Assembly (NCBI GenBank): GCA_024291935.2
Contig: CM044311.1
Location: 27,284,001-27,348,000 of the forward strand
Origin: Okapia johnstoni
Lineage: Eukaryota > Chordata > Mammalia > Artiodactyla > Giraffidae
Direction: 5' to 3'
DNA: 64,000 bases
Part shown: positions 11,885 through 22,235 of the stretch, one piece after another
How the letters are laid out: the number at the start of each line of letters is the position of its first letter
Numbering within the stretch: the stretch's first letter is position 1
Notes under the pieces: model-generated
Told to the model about the DNA's origin: nothing
Seen by the model: the letters and a program-made list of their open reading frames with translations, nothing else
The model's database searches: none
Translations under genes and position numbers: made by a program

Positions 11885-14093
11885 GATGTGACTGTTGATG
11901 GAAGCAAGATCTGATGCTGTAAAGAGCAATATTGCATAAGACCTGGAATGTTAGGTCCATGAATCAAGGCAAATTGGAAGTGGTCAAACAGGAGATGGCA
12001 AAAGTGAACGTCGACATTTTAGGAATCAGTGAACTAAAATGGACTGGACCGGGTGAATTTAACTCAGATGACCATCATATCTACTATTGTACTGAACTCA
12101 GATTGATTATATTCTTTGTAGCCAAAGATGGAGAAGCTCTATACTGTCAGCAAAAACAAGACCAGGAGCTGACTGTGGCTCAGATCATGAACTCCTTATT
12201 GCCAAATTCAGACTGAAATTGAAGTGGAGAAAACCACTAGACCATTCAGGTATGACCTAAATCAAATCCCTCACAATTATACAGTGGAAGTGAGAAATAG
12301 ATTTAAGGGACGAGATCTGATAGAGTGCCTGATAAACTATAGACAGAGGTTCCTGACATGGTACAGGAGACAGTTATCAAGACCATCCACAAGGAGAGAT
12401 AAGAAAGCCTTCCTCAGTGATCAGTGCAAAGAAATAGAGGACAATAGAATGGGAAAGACTAGAGATCTCTTCAAGAAAATTAGAGATGCCAAGGGAACAT
12501 TTCATGCAAAGATGGGCTCAATAAAGGACAGAAATGGTATGAACCTAACAGAAGCAGAAGATATTAAGAGGTGGCAAGAATACACAGAAAAACTGTACAA
12601 AAACTATCTCGATGGTGTGATCACTCACCTAGAGCCAGACATACTGGAATGTGAAGTCAAGTGGGCCTTAGGAAGCATAACTACGAACAAAGCTAGTAGA
12701 GGTGATGGAATTCCAGTTGAGCTACTTCAAATCCTGAAAGATGATGCTGTGAAAGTGCTGCACTTGATATGCCAGCAAATTTGGAAAACTCAGCAGTGGC
12801 CACAGGACTGGAAAGGTCAGTTTTCATTCCAATCCCAAAGAAAGGCAATGCCAAAGAATGCTCAAACTACTGCACAATTGCACTCATCTCACACGCTAGC
12901 AAAATAATGCTCAAAATTCTCCAAGTCAGGTTTCAACAATATGTGAACCATGAAATACCAGATGTTCAAACTGGTTTTAGAAAAGGCAGAGGAACTAGAG
13001 ATCAATTTGCCAACATCCGCTAGATCATCGAAAAAGCAAGAGAGTTCCAGAAAAACATCTATTTCTGCTTCATTGACTATACCAAAGCCTTGGACTGTGT
13101 GGATCACAATAAACTGGAAAATTCTTCAAGAGATGGGAATACCAAACCACCTGACCTGCCGCTTGAGAAACCTGTATGCAGGTCAGGAAACAACAGTCAG
13201 AACTGGACATGGAACAACAGACTGGTTCCAAATTGGGACAGGAGTATATCAAGGCTGTATAATGTCACACTGCTTATTTAACTTAAATGCAGAGTACATC
13301 ATGAGAAGTGCTTGGCTGGAAGAATCACAAACTGGAATAAAGATTGCCAGGAGAAATATCAATAACCCCAGATATGCAGATGACACCACCCTTATAAGTG
13401 AAAGAGGAGAGTGAATAAGTTGGCTTAAAGCTTAACATTCAGAAAACTAAGATTATGGCATCGTCCCATCACTTCATGGTAAATAGATGGGGAAACTGTG
13501 GAAACAGTGAGAGACTTTATATTTGCGGGCTCCAAAATCACTGCAGATGGTGACTGCAGCCATGAAATTAAAAGAGGCTTACTCCTTGGAAGAAAAGGTA
13601 TGACCAACCCAGATTGCATATTAAAAAGCAGAGACATTGCTTTGCCAACAAAGGTCCGTCTAGTTAAGGCATATGGTTTTCATGTATGGATGTGAGAGTT
13701 GGACTATAAAGAGAGCTGAGTGCCAAACAATTGATGCTTTTGAACTGTAGTGTTGAAGAAGATGCTTGAGAGTCCCTTGGACTGCAAGGAGATCCAACCA
13801 GTCCATCCTAAAGGAAATCAGTGCTGAATATTCATTGGAAGGACTGATGTTGAAGCTGAAACTCCAATACTTTGGCCACCTGAGCCGAAGAGCTGACTCA
13901 TTTCAAAAGACCCTGAATATGGGAAAGATTGAAGGCAGGAGGAGGAGGAGACAACAGACGATGAGATGGTTCAGTGGCATCACTGAATGGACATTAGTTT
14001 GGGTAAACTCCAGGAGTTGGTGATAGGGAGGCCTAGCGTGCTGCAGTCCATGGGGTCGCAAAGACGCAGACAAGACTGAGCAACTGAATTGAA
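11885..14093 (+). mobile_element. BovB LINE, 2.2 kb, internally deleted
   Basis: Plus-strand BovB (RTE clade). It carries, in order, the start of the AP-endonuclease domain (11932-12110, with MHKTWNVRSMNQGKLEVV), a jump into the end of that domain, the linker, the RT domain with catalytic YADD at 13373-13384, and the 3' region ending near GAGCAACTGAATTGAAATGA at about 14076-14096. The ~1 kb shortfall against a full-length BovB of about 3.2 kb is mostly loss of the 5' end and of the endonuclease centre. It is a multiply broken, inactive source element. Confidence 0.95.
11932..14023 (+). pseudogene. BovB ORF2 remnant: endonuclease plus reverse transcriptase, broken
   Basis: The ancestral product is a single polyprotein that nicks target DNA and reverse-transcribes BovB RNA. 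Readable frames are 11932-12216 (endonuclease N-terminus, then an in-frame jump over its middle), 12224-12907 (linker and RT fingers), 12769-13023, 13090-13414 (ending with RYADDTTLI) and 13498-14023 (C-terminal region). Damage includes a TGG-to-TAG stop at 13021-13023 in the motif normally read as NIRWII, and frame changes near 12830, 13070 and 13410. The YADD motif at 13373-13384 is preserved, but the protein cannot be made in one piece. Confidence 0.9.
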
Positions 14094-14398
14094 ATGATAT
14101 GTAAAATCATGTTCATGTATGGATATACTCTTGGTTTATCCTTTGAGAGTGTATCACAAAAGTTATCTCCTTCATTCAGTGACAAATGTCTTCTCACAGC
14201 ATCTACTACTTTGACACTTAATTAGATCTTCTTCCCAGACAATCTAAACTATCTCATATCTAAGGCCCACCCTGTCTATATGGGTTCCAAAGGATTGGGG
14301 GAGCAGCAGGAAAGCAAGAAGAAATGTTGCTATAGTTTAGGATGTGTGAAGCAATTGGGTGAGCAAGTAGGGACTTGAGTGATGTTTAAAAAGAAAAT
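14094..14398. other. Intergenic, nothing recognised
   Basis: Unique sequence between the BovB end and a purine tract. No gene is seen. Confidence 0.5.
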
Positions 14399-14512
14399 TA
14401 CAAGAAGAAAGAGGGAAGGAAGGAAAGAAAGAAGAAAAGAGAAAGGAAAGGACACAGAAAGGAAGGATGGAAAGAAGGAAGAAGAAAAGAAAGAAAGAAA
14501 GAAAACAGAATT
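14399..14512 (+). repeat. GAAA/GGAA purine tract
   Basis: About 110 bases of almost pure A and G, built from AGGA, GAAA and GAAG words. Open frames on either strand here are low-complexity artefacts (Lys/Arg/Glu-rich on plus, Phe/Leu/Ser-rich on minus). Confidence 0.9.
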
Positions 14513-15125
14513 CTATACAAATGGGTCATTAATGAAGAGAGAAAGAACAAGGCATTGGAATACAAAAGCAAAAGCTCAGGCTCAAGAATGAGTACAGGTT
14601 GGCCAAAAGCAGCCAGTTCCATAGCTTTTGTTGTTTCAAGAAAGATGTCAAAAATAAGTCTAGGTCCTATCATTCAAAGGTCTTGTTCAAACAAACAAAC
14701 AAAAACAAAACAATAACAACCACAACAAAAATAAATAAAGCAAGTAAAGGAGCTAAAATATGGAGATTAGAAATAGGACAAAAGGAGAGAATGCAACATG
14801 CAGAGAGACAGAGAGAGAGATGAACTGTATAATCTGAAAAAATAACTGACTAGAATGGGAAGAGAAAACACGGCTCCTGAAGAAGTGATACGAAATGTGT
14901 TTGTGTAAGTGTTTCTGTGTTACTGTATCACTGTCAATGAGGCTTTAGAAGAGAATGTGGAAAGTAGTCTAATCGGACTGGACATGGTAGCAAATGGGGT
15001 TGAGAAAACTAGAGTGGTTGGAAAGTATGAGATTGATTCAGATCAAAGAAAATAAACAGATTTACAAACTACAGGGGGATGGAGAAAAGTCACAAATTGG
15101 GACAAATCGGGATGGGTCACATGTC
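14513..15125. other. Unassigned DNA with simple A-rich repeats
   Basis: Contains a CAAA-rich stretch at about 14688-14745 and a GA run at about 14801-14821. No gene is recognised. Confidence 0.5.
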
Positions 15126-15332
15126 TTGCATGCCTGCGTGCATGCTTAGTCATTCAGTCGTGTTGGACTCTTTGCCACTCCATGCTCCTCTGTCCATTGG
15201 ATTTCCCAGGCAAGAATACTGGAGCGGGTTGCCATTTCCTTCTCCAGGGTATCTTCCTGACCCAGGGATCCAACCCATAACTCTTACATCTCCCTGCAGT
15301 GGCAAGCAGGTTCTTTACCACTAGTGCCACTG
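15126..15332 (-). mobile_element. Bov-tA SINE
   Basis: Minus-strand SINE with the caggcaagaatactggagcg core at 15210-15229 and the B-box complement GGGATCCAACCC at about 15265. The tRNA-like head at the right end is damaged: only TAGTGCCAC remains of the usual terminus. Confidence 0.9.
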
Positions 15333-16535
15333 GGGTGGGGATGGGGGGAGAAGCCTAGTGAGAGGTAAAAACTGAACTCTGATCCTGTGGGAAATGTGTA
15401 GGGGGAAAGTGCTGAGGTCTTCAAGGGAGGATCTTCTGAGTGGCCAGGACTGAATTACTGTACTTCTATTCAGATTATCTGGGATCACACATGGGATCCT
15501 GAGCCATCCCCATGAACCCTCAGGTTGGTAGGATCCATCCAGTCATGTCACTGCTCTAGCTCTCACAGCTAAATCTGCCTGGGCCCCAGAAACTGACCTA
15601 GGGTACTAGGGCAGTAACAAGTTCAGGGAAAAAAAAAATAGAAGCTTTAGGCAGATGTACTCTAGAATATTAAGATTCATGCAGGGTGGCAGTGCTCAGG
15701 CAAGGACTAGAAAAGAGTTGATACTGACACAGAGGAATGTCTTTGAGATAAAGCAAGGTTTTCATGAGCAGGTTATGAAGAAAGGCTTGAGAGGGTGTGA
15801 AAATGCCAGCCTACTGAAAGTTCTTTCACTGTAGCTTTTCTTGGTTCCTCCTTTTCCTACAGTACCAAGACATTAATTCTAACGTGGGTGAAATACTATA
15901 TCTGCAAACTCTTACATATATATAAAACACATGAAGATTACATTCATACCTTTATAACTACTCTCAGCCTTCAGACTAGGATATTTGGGACTATTTAGGA
16001 GAAATTCTGAGTCAGGGGATATTGTCAAGAGTGGCAAGCCTTACTAAGGGTGCTAAATTCAAGTTAATATTATATACCACTGGCTCTAAATTCCTTGTTA
16101 TGCTGTCCCTGAAGCTCTGGTTGCTGTTATTAAAATTTAGACTATTGATTTTGATAATCCTAAAGAGTTAATCTTTGGCAACATACTACTATTGTGAGGT
16201 CTCTGAGCCTATACCACAGTGATCAGACCTAAACTTCCAATTAGGAAAGGATATGATAGGCTATTGAACACAAAGGCAGATAAATTTCTGTGATTCTGGT
16301 TTTAAAACTTTCAATAAAGAACTGTTTTTTAGATCCTAACCTCTATTTAATTAGATTGGGGAATTGTTGCCATGTTTGTCATTTTGTCCCCAATTCTTAG
16401 CTAAATTAATTAACTTTGAGACTTGTAATGAAAGGAAATTGATTCTAACTATGGCATATGCTCAAAAAGTTATGTAAATGTCTGAGCTAAAGCACTTTAG
16501 AATATATTATTTAGCTTACACATGATAAAGTTTAT
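15333..16535. other. 1.2 kb unassigned, moderate GC then AT-rich
   Basis: The first ~300 bp (15340-15640) is less AT-rich than its surroundings but shows no ORF, splice signal or repeat that I can name. The rest is ordinary AT-rich DNA. Confidence 0.45.
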
Positions 16536-16560
16536 TCTTTTCCTGCTCTCTTTTTTTCAG

Positions 16561-16790
16561 AAAACAAAGTTCAAGAAGAAATAGTCAAACATGGCAGGAT
16601 ACTTGTAAATACAGAGAACTATAAATACCTGCTATGAGGTGCTGTCTTTTTCTTTAACACTGGTCAAAAAAGAGAACACGTTAGTGTGTTGATTTCCAAT
16701 GGGAGCCATGAACAGTATCTTGACTCTTCCCTTTTATTGACTAGATATGTGCTGACTTAATAAACTGTGTATTACAAGAGTACAAAACAG
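16561..16790 (+). other. Possible orphan terminal exon (splice acceptor, short frame, poly-A signal)
   Basis: A strong pyrimidine tract ending CTCTCTTTTTTTCAG stops exactly at 16560. Beyond it, a frame entered at 16562 reads KQSSRRNSQTWQDTCKYREL and then a stop at 16622-16624. An AATAAA at 16759-16764 is followed by a GT-containing stretch. This has the order of a 3'-terminal exon on the plus strand. No upstream exon or homologue is recognised, and such signals occur by chance, so this is speculative. Confidence 0.2.
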
Positions 16791-17194
16791 TTGTATACAA
16801 TTTTAATGAGTACAAATCTGTATAAATTTCTCTCAAGAACATGATATTAGGATGGCTGTCCTTAAAGACAGAAGTTCTGAGTACATTTTAAAAGGAAGAA
16901 AGTATAAGTAGTGGACAAAACATTGGTCCAGGCATAAAGATTTACATAAATGTGAAAATGAACATTTAGGGAAAGAAGTGATGAGGAAAATCACACAGGG
17001 ACTTCCACTGACTGGTTCCTTTATACCTTGCATCCCAATAGAATTTCTTACCCCATAAGAGGCACAGCGCCTAGAGTTAAGACAGCAGCAAATGTTTCTC
17101 CCATTCATGTCTTTTCTCAGATTATCTCCAGTGTTTGGAGAGCCTTGCGGCCACAATTTCTCTGTTTCAAATAACTTTGTTCCTTCTTTCTTTT
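16791..17194. other. Intergenic, nothing recognised
   Basis: Unique DNA. The 135-codon minus-strand frame across this stretch runs into L2 sequence and shows no domain, so it is not called a gene. Confidence 0.45.
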
Positions 17195-18122
17195 CAGACT
17201 CCACTAAAGTGTCACCTCCTCTGCCCACCCCCAGGCTCAATTGAATTCCTCTCCCCTAACTTCCAATCACACTTCGTGAGAGCCAGCACTGCCCTTACCC
17301 CTTCCACTGAGTGGTAGATCTCCATCACTTTGCCACTTATGCTTCATAACTATCTCTTCATTCCATTCTCTCATCTTTGTCTCATCATCTCTGCTTTGGA
17401 TCTGGCCATTTTCATCTACTGCTCAGCTGGTCTCTTACAAGGGACACCTAACTGATCTTCCAGCTTCTCTTCATCCTTCCAATAATCAAAATTCGGCCAG
17501 AGTTTTCCTCCTGATGGACCATGCCACTTTTTTTTTTTTTTGCTTTAAGCCCATTTTTCTTCATTTCCAAAATAATAAACACCTGTACTTCTTTACATAG
17601 CAAACATGTATTCATCATAATCTGATTCCAACACTTACAGTCTCATGACCCTATACTCTTCCACCCTTAGTCTGTGCTCCAGCATATTAAATATCTTGCC
17701 ATCCAAATCAATCCATGCTCTTGAACACTGTGTGTCTTGTTTTGAGGCAGTCCTTTCTATAAAATGCCTTTTCCTTGTTCAGTTCTCCATAAAACTCCAG
17801 TTCACCTCCCAAGACCCTGCTCAAGTTGTACTTCATAAATCCTCAGTCTCTGTCAAGTGCGGCTATTTGCTATGTGTCTGTGAGACACAGCATTTTGCTC
17901 GTATATCTAATTTAGCACTTACAATATCGTATTTCAGTTGTTGATTTTTATTTCTGCTTTTGGATTTATGTCTTACACCAAGTAAATGTTGTGCTTTTGT
18001 TTCTTTTCTATGCCAATATATGATGAGCTCATGGAGAGCAATAAAACTGATTTATTGGTTCTATATTTCCAAAGCTTACCACAATGCCCAACACTAAGTA
18101 TACAATAAACAGATTATTGGAA
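17195..18122 (+). mobile_element. L2 LINE 3' region, two partial copies
   Basis: Two stretches match the L2 3' region. The first is 17195-17480 (cagactccactaaagtgtca, cacctcct). The second is about 17720-18122 (ctcaagttgtacttcataaa, tagcacttacaat, then the tail acaataaacagattattgga). The order suggests a duplicated or twice-inserted L2. The 17480-17720 interval is less certain and contains a T run at 17529-17541. Confidence 0.7.
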
Positions 18123-18180
18123 TAGGAAAATAAAGGGTAATAAAGGCAAGGAAAGAAGGGGGATCCATTTGATAGGATTT

Positions 18181-18397
18181 AGCAGCTTCTCGAGTGGCTT
18201 AGCCTGCTGTGAAGGAGATGCAGGAGACTCAGGTTTGATCCCTGGGTCAGGAAGATCCTGTAGAGGAGGAAATGGCAATCCAGGAGGAAGAAATTGCAAC
18301 CCACTCAAGTATTCTTGCCTGGACAATCCCATGGGCAGGGGAGCCTGGCAGGCTACAGTCCATGGCTTTGCAAAGAGTCAGACACAACTGAGCACAT
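18181..18397 (+). mobile_element. Bov-tA SINE with internal duplication
   Basis: Plus-strand SINE with a diverged head, B-box-like GGTTTGATCCC, and a partial repeat of the GAGGAAATGGCAATCC segment as GAGGAAGAAATTGCAACCC at about 18265-18303. It ends in the CAAAGAGTCAGACACAACTG motif. Confidence 0.9.
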
Positions 18398-18656
18398 CAA
18401 CTCATTTGTTTTCTTTTTTCCCCTACGTAATACGAGGAGAGGAATACATGAAAACACTTTTAAATCCTATATCAGAGAAAGCTCCAGTGCTTCTGAAGGT
18501 GAGCATACTTCATACGGCAGGGATAGAATTATGAGAAATAAAACTATCTTAAGAATTAAACTATGCCCATTTCAAGAAGGTGAAATAAATATCTTCCTAC
18601 ATCTTCCTTCTTCAGTAACCATCACAAAGCATGAAGGAGAGAAAGAAACTCTAATA
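18398..18656. other. Intergenic, nothing recognised
   Basis: Short unique stretch between the SINE and the LTR. The 137- and 121-codon frames that cross it begin inside the SINE and are not genes. Confidence 0.5.
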
Positions 18657-18661
18657 CAAAC

Positions 18662-19149
18662 TGTGTTTGTTTCTTGTGGCTGCTGTAGCACATTCCTACA
18701 AACTTAGTTGCTGAGAACAAATTTATTTTCTTACAATTCAGAATGCCAGAAGTTCAGCATCAGTTTCATGGGCTGAAATCCATCTTTTTGGTAGAATCAT
18801 GTTCTCTTTGCCGGTTCTGCAGAAGAATCCCTTCCTTGCTTCTTCTAGCTTCTGATGACTTCTATATCTCTTAGCATCTCCTGTCTTATTGTCATATCAC
18901 TCCAGTCTCTGCCTCTATTTTCATATTGCCTTCTCTGTTGTGTGTATTAAATCTCCCTTTGCCTCCTTCTTATAAGAACTGTTGTGATGCACTTAGGGCC
19001 TATATTGATAACCCAAGATAGTCTTCTCATCTCCATGTCCTTAACTTAATTACAACTGTAAAGGCTCTTTCTCCAATAAGGTAACATTCACAGATTCTGG
19101 GAATAAAGACATGGACATATTTTTTGGAAGCCATTACCAGTCTACCACA
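18662..19149 (+). mobile_element. Solo LTR, MLT1-like (ERVL-MaLR)
   Basis: A 488-bp LTR that starts TGTGTTTGTTTCTTGTGGCT and ends CAGTCTACCACA, the TG...CA ends and termini typical of MLT1-type MaLR LTRs. It is bracketed by the exact 5-bp repeat CAAAC at 18657-18661 and 19150-19154, the duplication length expected for this class. No internal retroviral sequence follows, so it is a solo LTR left by recombination between two LTRs. It is ancient and has no coding capacity. Confidence 0.88.
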
Positions 19150-19154
19150 CAAAC

Positions 19155-20238
19155 CCAAATATTTTCTAAAACTAGGGACTTTTGTAACTCTAAATCACAA
19201 TATGTAAAGGCAGAAAGTGGGTATAATAACGGAATTGTATTTAACAGAGTAAATTAAAGACAAACAACAGATGATAATCACAAATAACAAACATACCTAC
19301 ACAATAATTTTCAGAAAAAGCTCAAACATTGGAATATCCAGGTATTGTCAAAGGTGGGGTTGAGGCTATGTGTTGAAAAGAGACAGACTATTTGAAAAAT
19401 GCTAAGAGGAATATTTAGGCACCTATTTATGATCACACAACCACTATAAAGGAATGAGAGCATTAAGTTCTCATTTCTAAAGGAAGTAAATGGTGTCTGG
19501 AGAAATTGAACTAGAATGGCCCTAAACTATAATACAAAAGGCAGCAAAGAGACTTGGTACCAAAATGCAAAAGGTTATATGAAAGTCTAAGTACACAAGG
19601 AACTGTGAAACTTCAACCTTCCCCAGCTAAGTCCCAGGGGGGTTATATATTCAAAAAAAACAGTAAGAATTTTTCTCTTGAGTAAATAACTTCCAAAAGA
19701 AAAATAACCTCAAATACAGATAGCAATATGTTGTCTTGCCCACCAAAAAGGGCAACTGCTAACCCAATGGATCAAAAGTGAAGTCTACCTGCTGACAGAA
19801 ATCACTCCTGTGCACAAAATTTCAACTAGGTTTTCAGCACCGCTTTCAAAACTAAGATTGGAAAGTCAAGAACCATCACTGGGAATCCATCAAGGAAAAA
19901 TTAGGAAACAAGTGAAAGGAATGAAGGAACTCAGAATAGTGAATCTGCAGTGAGAAGAATAAAATTTCAAAGAAATAATAAATAATTTCCACAAATATGA
20001 GGGAAGATATTGCTCTTGTGAAGTAAAACAAGACAAATAAAAAATATAAGAAGCAAGCAATGAATAAAGCCTAAAACTACTAATTTAGCCCATAAACATC
20101 ACAAGGAAAATTTAGTAAAAATGTTAAAAGATAATAAATAATAAACTGAAAAAGACAAATTAATAGAGAAAAGACTTTTGAAAAGTAGATTGCCAATGGA
20201 GATAATACTCACAAATGTTAGTTGAGGAAATGGTGATT
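19155..20238. other. Unassigned, possibly part of an ancient L1/HAL1
   Basis: The A-rich plus strand resembles old L1 ORF1 text in composition, and a HAL1-like match follows downstream at 20755. Individual words are too diverged for a firm call. No gene is seen. Confidence 0.4.
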
Positions 20239-20590
20239 CAGTCTCCCCTGGTGACTCAGTGATAAAGAATCCACCTGCCAATGCGCCAATGCAGGAGAAG
20301 TGGGTTTGATCCCTGATCCAGGAAGATCCCACACGACAAGGAGCAACTAACCCATGTGCCACAACTATTAAACTTGTGCTCTAAGCCTGGGAGCCGCAAC
20401 TACTGACCCCATGTGTCATGATTAGTGAAGTCTGTGTGCCCTACCACCCGTGCTCCACAACAAGAGAAGCCACTGCAATGAGAAGCTTGCACGCCACAAC
20501 TAGAGAGTAGCCCCCATTCCCTGCAACCAGACAAAAACCCACAGGGCAACAAAGTCCCAGCACTGCCAAACATAAATAGATAAACAGATT
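20239..20590 (+). mobile_element. Long-bodied tRNA-Glu SINE (cetartiodactyl)
   Basis: About 350 bp. The tRNA-like head has gtgactcagtgataaagaat and GGTTTGATCCC. It is followed by the long body with gagaagccactgcaatgaga, gagtagcccccattccctgc and an ATAAATAGATAAA end. The CCAATGC segment near 20276-20290 is doubled. This body distinguishes it from the shorter Bov-tA copies. Confidence 0.85.
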
Positions 20591-20654
20591 AATGAACTAA
20601 TCACCCTTTAAAAAGAAATGGAGATGAGAAAAAAATGTTACTGAAGAAATGATT

Positions 20655-20700
20655 AGGGATATCATACAAGGAAATTTAGGGATATCATACAAGGAAATTT
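20655..20700. repeat. Perfect 23-bp tandem duplication
   Basis: Copies at 20655-20677 and 20678-20700 are identical, each beginning AGGGATATCATACAAGG. Perfect identity in an otherwise old region points to a recent slippage or repair event. Confidence 0.92.
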
Positions 20701-20754
20701 CTCCTAATTGGTAGCATAAGTCTTGTGACTAAAAAGATCTATCAAGTGTCCCAA

Positions 20755-21240
20755 GACAAGGAATGAAGAAAAACCTACACTAAAACACATCCTGATAAAA
20801 TCTGTAACACCAGAAATAAAGAGAACATCTCAAAATTTTACTAGTGACAAAGTAGGTGATATATAAAATATCAGGATCCAAATGACATTGATCTTCTCAA
20901 TAACATAAGAAACTGGAAGGTAATTTAAAAAATGCTTTTCAAGTTCTGAGTAAAGGTTATTTTAGGCCTATAATTCTGTTCCCAGTCAAACAGGCATGCA
21001 AGTATCCAGTAGAATAAAGATATTTCTCAACATCAGTTCAATTCAGTTCAGTTTTCTCAACATACAAGCTGGTAAAATATTTATTACCTGCAGAATCCCT
21101 TTGAAAACATTACCAGAACATAAGTACCAGCAAGGAAAAAAAAAAAACTGGAAAAAGGAGGACATAATTTCTAGAAAGAAGAGGTTGCAACACCATAAAA
21201 TGGAAACAAATTTCCAGGATGACAGTCAAAAAAGCCCCTG
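20755..21240 (+). mobile_element. HAL1/L1M ORF1 3' remnant
   Basis: Successive words follow the end of the HAL1/L1M ORF1 region: cacatcctgataaaat, ttgatcttctcaataaca, attctgttcccagtcaaaca and agaataaagatatttctcaa. The protein-level signal is lost. A 19-bp BovB tail interrupts it at 21034-21052. Confidence 0.65.
21034..21052 (-). mobile_element. Tail-only BovB insertion, 19 bp, perfect 11-bp TSD
   Basis: The insert (CAGTTCAATTCAGTTCAGT) is the complement of the BovB ACTGAA-type 3' tail and contains nothing else of the element. The exact direct repeat TTTCTCAACAT at 21023-21033 and 21053-21063 brackets it. This is the smallest BovB event in the window: priming and tail copying occurred, but reverse transcription stopped almost at once. 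Confidence 0.85.
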
Positions 21241-21939
21241 AATGACATATTTGTGCGCGTTGCTTTAGAGAACAACTAGACAAGATAAACTGGGAGAATA
21301 GAGGGCCCAGGAAGGATTAAATGTTTAAAATATTATTTTTTAATGCTATAGGTGATATAACCAACTTGCCTACATAGAAAATTGAAGATAGAAGTGTTTT
21401 ATAAAGATTTTGAAGTTTTGAGACAGACAGCAAAATAAAAAAGAGAGAAAAGGAAGGGAGAGAGGGAGTGAGGAAGGCAGATGGAGGAAAAAGAAAAGTA
21501 AATCAAGCACTTATTAATTCAAGGGAAAACAAAAGAAACAAAAATCCTACAGTGAAAGGAATATAATCATATCATATCTCCAGTCTCAAAATTAAACACT
21601 ATTTGTACAGTCTTCATACATAAAAACTCAGATCTGGATTTAAACTAAAAAGGTGATATAGCTATAATTTTGTAAGAATAGAGCAAAAAATTACAGAGTT
21701 TTCAGAGAGCTTAAATTTTCAACTTTTGCAGTAAAAATCAAACAACAAGATCTAAGCTGAGGAATCATGAGCAGGCCTATGCACATTATTTAAAAAATAG
21801 AGAAGTAAAATAAATGTAAAGAAGTTAAAAGTGACTTCCTTCCTGCATTGCTGCCAAATGGTTTGTTTCTTTAGATTTTTTTTAACTTTAAACTTATTTG
21901 CCTTTTAAATATGTGTGCATATATTTATTTGATAAAAAT
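21241..21939. other. AT-rich DNA with a purine tract
   Basis: Contains an AG-rich stretch at about 21436-21500. No gene or named repeat is seen. Confidence 0.5.
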
Positions 21940-22235
21940 TTATTTTTAAAAGAAATATTTTTTAATTTATTTTTAATTGAAGGATAATTGCTTTACAGAA
22001 TTTTGTTGTTTTGTGTCAAATCCCAATATGAACCACCCATAGGTATACATATATCCCCTCCCTTTTGAACCTCCCTCCCATCTCCCTCCCCATCTCACCT
22101 CTCTAGGTTGATACAGAGCCCCTGTTTGGGTTTCCTGAGACATACAGCAAATTCCCCTTGGCTATCTATTTTACATATGGTAATGTAAGTTTCCAAGTTA
22201 CTCTCTCCATACATCTCACCTCTTTCCTTTGTTTA
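21940..22235 (-). mobile_element. Ruminant L1 3' untranslated region
   Basis: Reverse-complement L1 3' end: a T/A-rich start, aggataattgctttacagaa, gaaccacccataggtatac, cctccctcccatctccctcc and ctatctattttacatatggt. It is 5'-truncated with no ORF2 sequence. Confidence 0.85.

Noticed and set aside
16833..17240. 135-codon minus-strand frame
   Set aside because: It runs antisense into L2 sequence and shows no domain or splice context. Long chance frames are expected in 64 kb.
18169..18707. Frames of 121 and 137 codons crossing 18398
   Set aside because: Both start within the Bov-tA SINE and read out into unique DNA. The apparent start is a repeat and not a gene.
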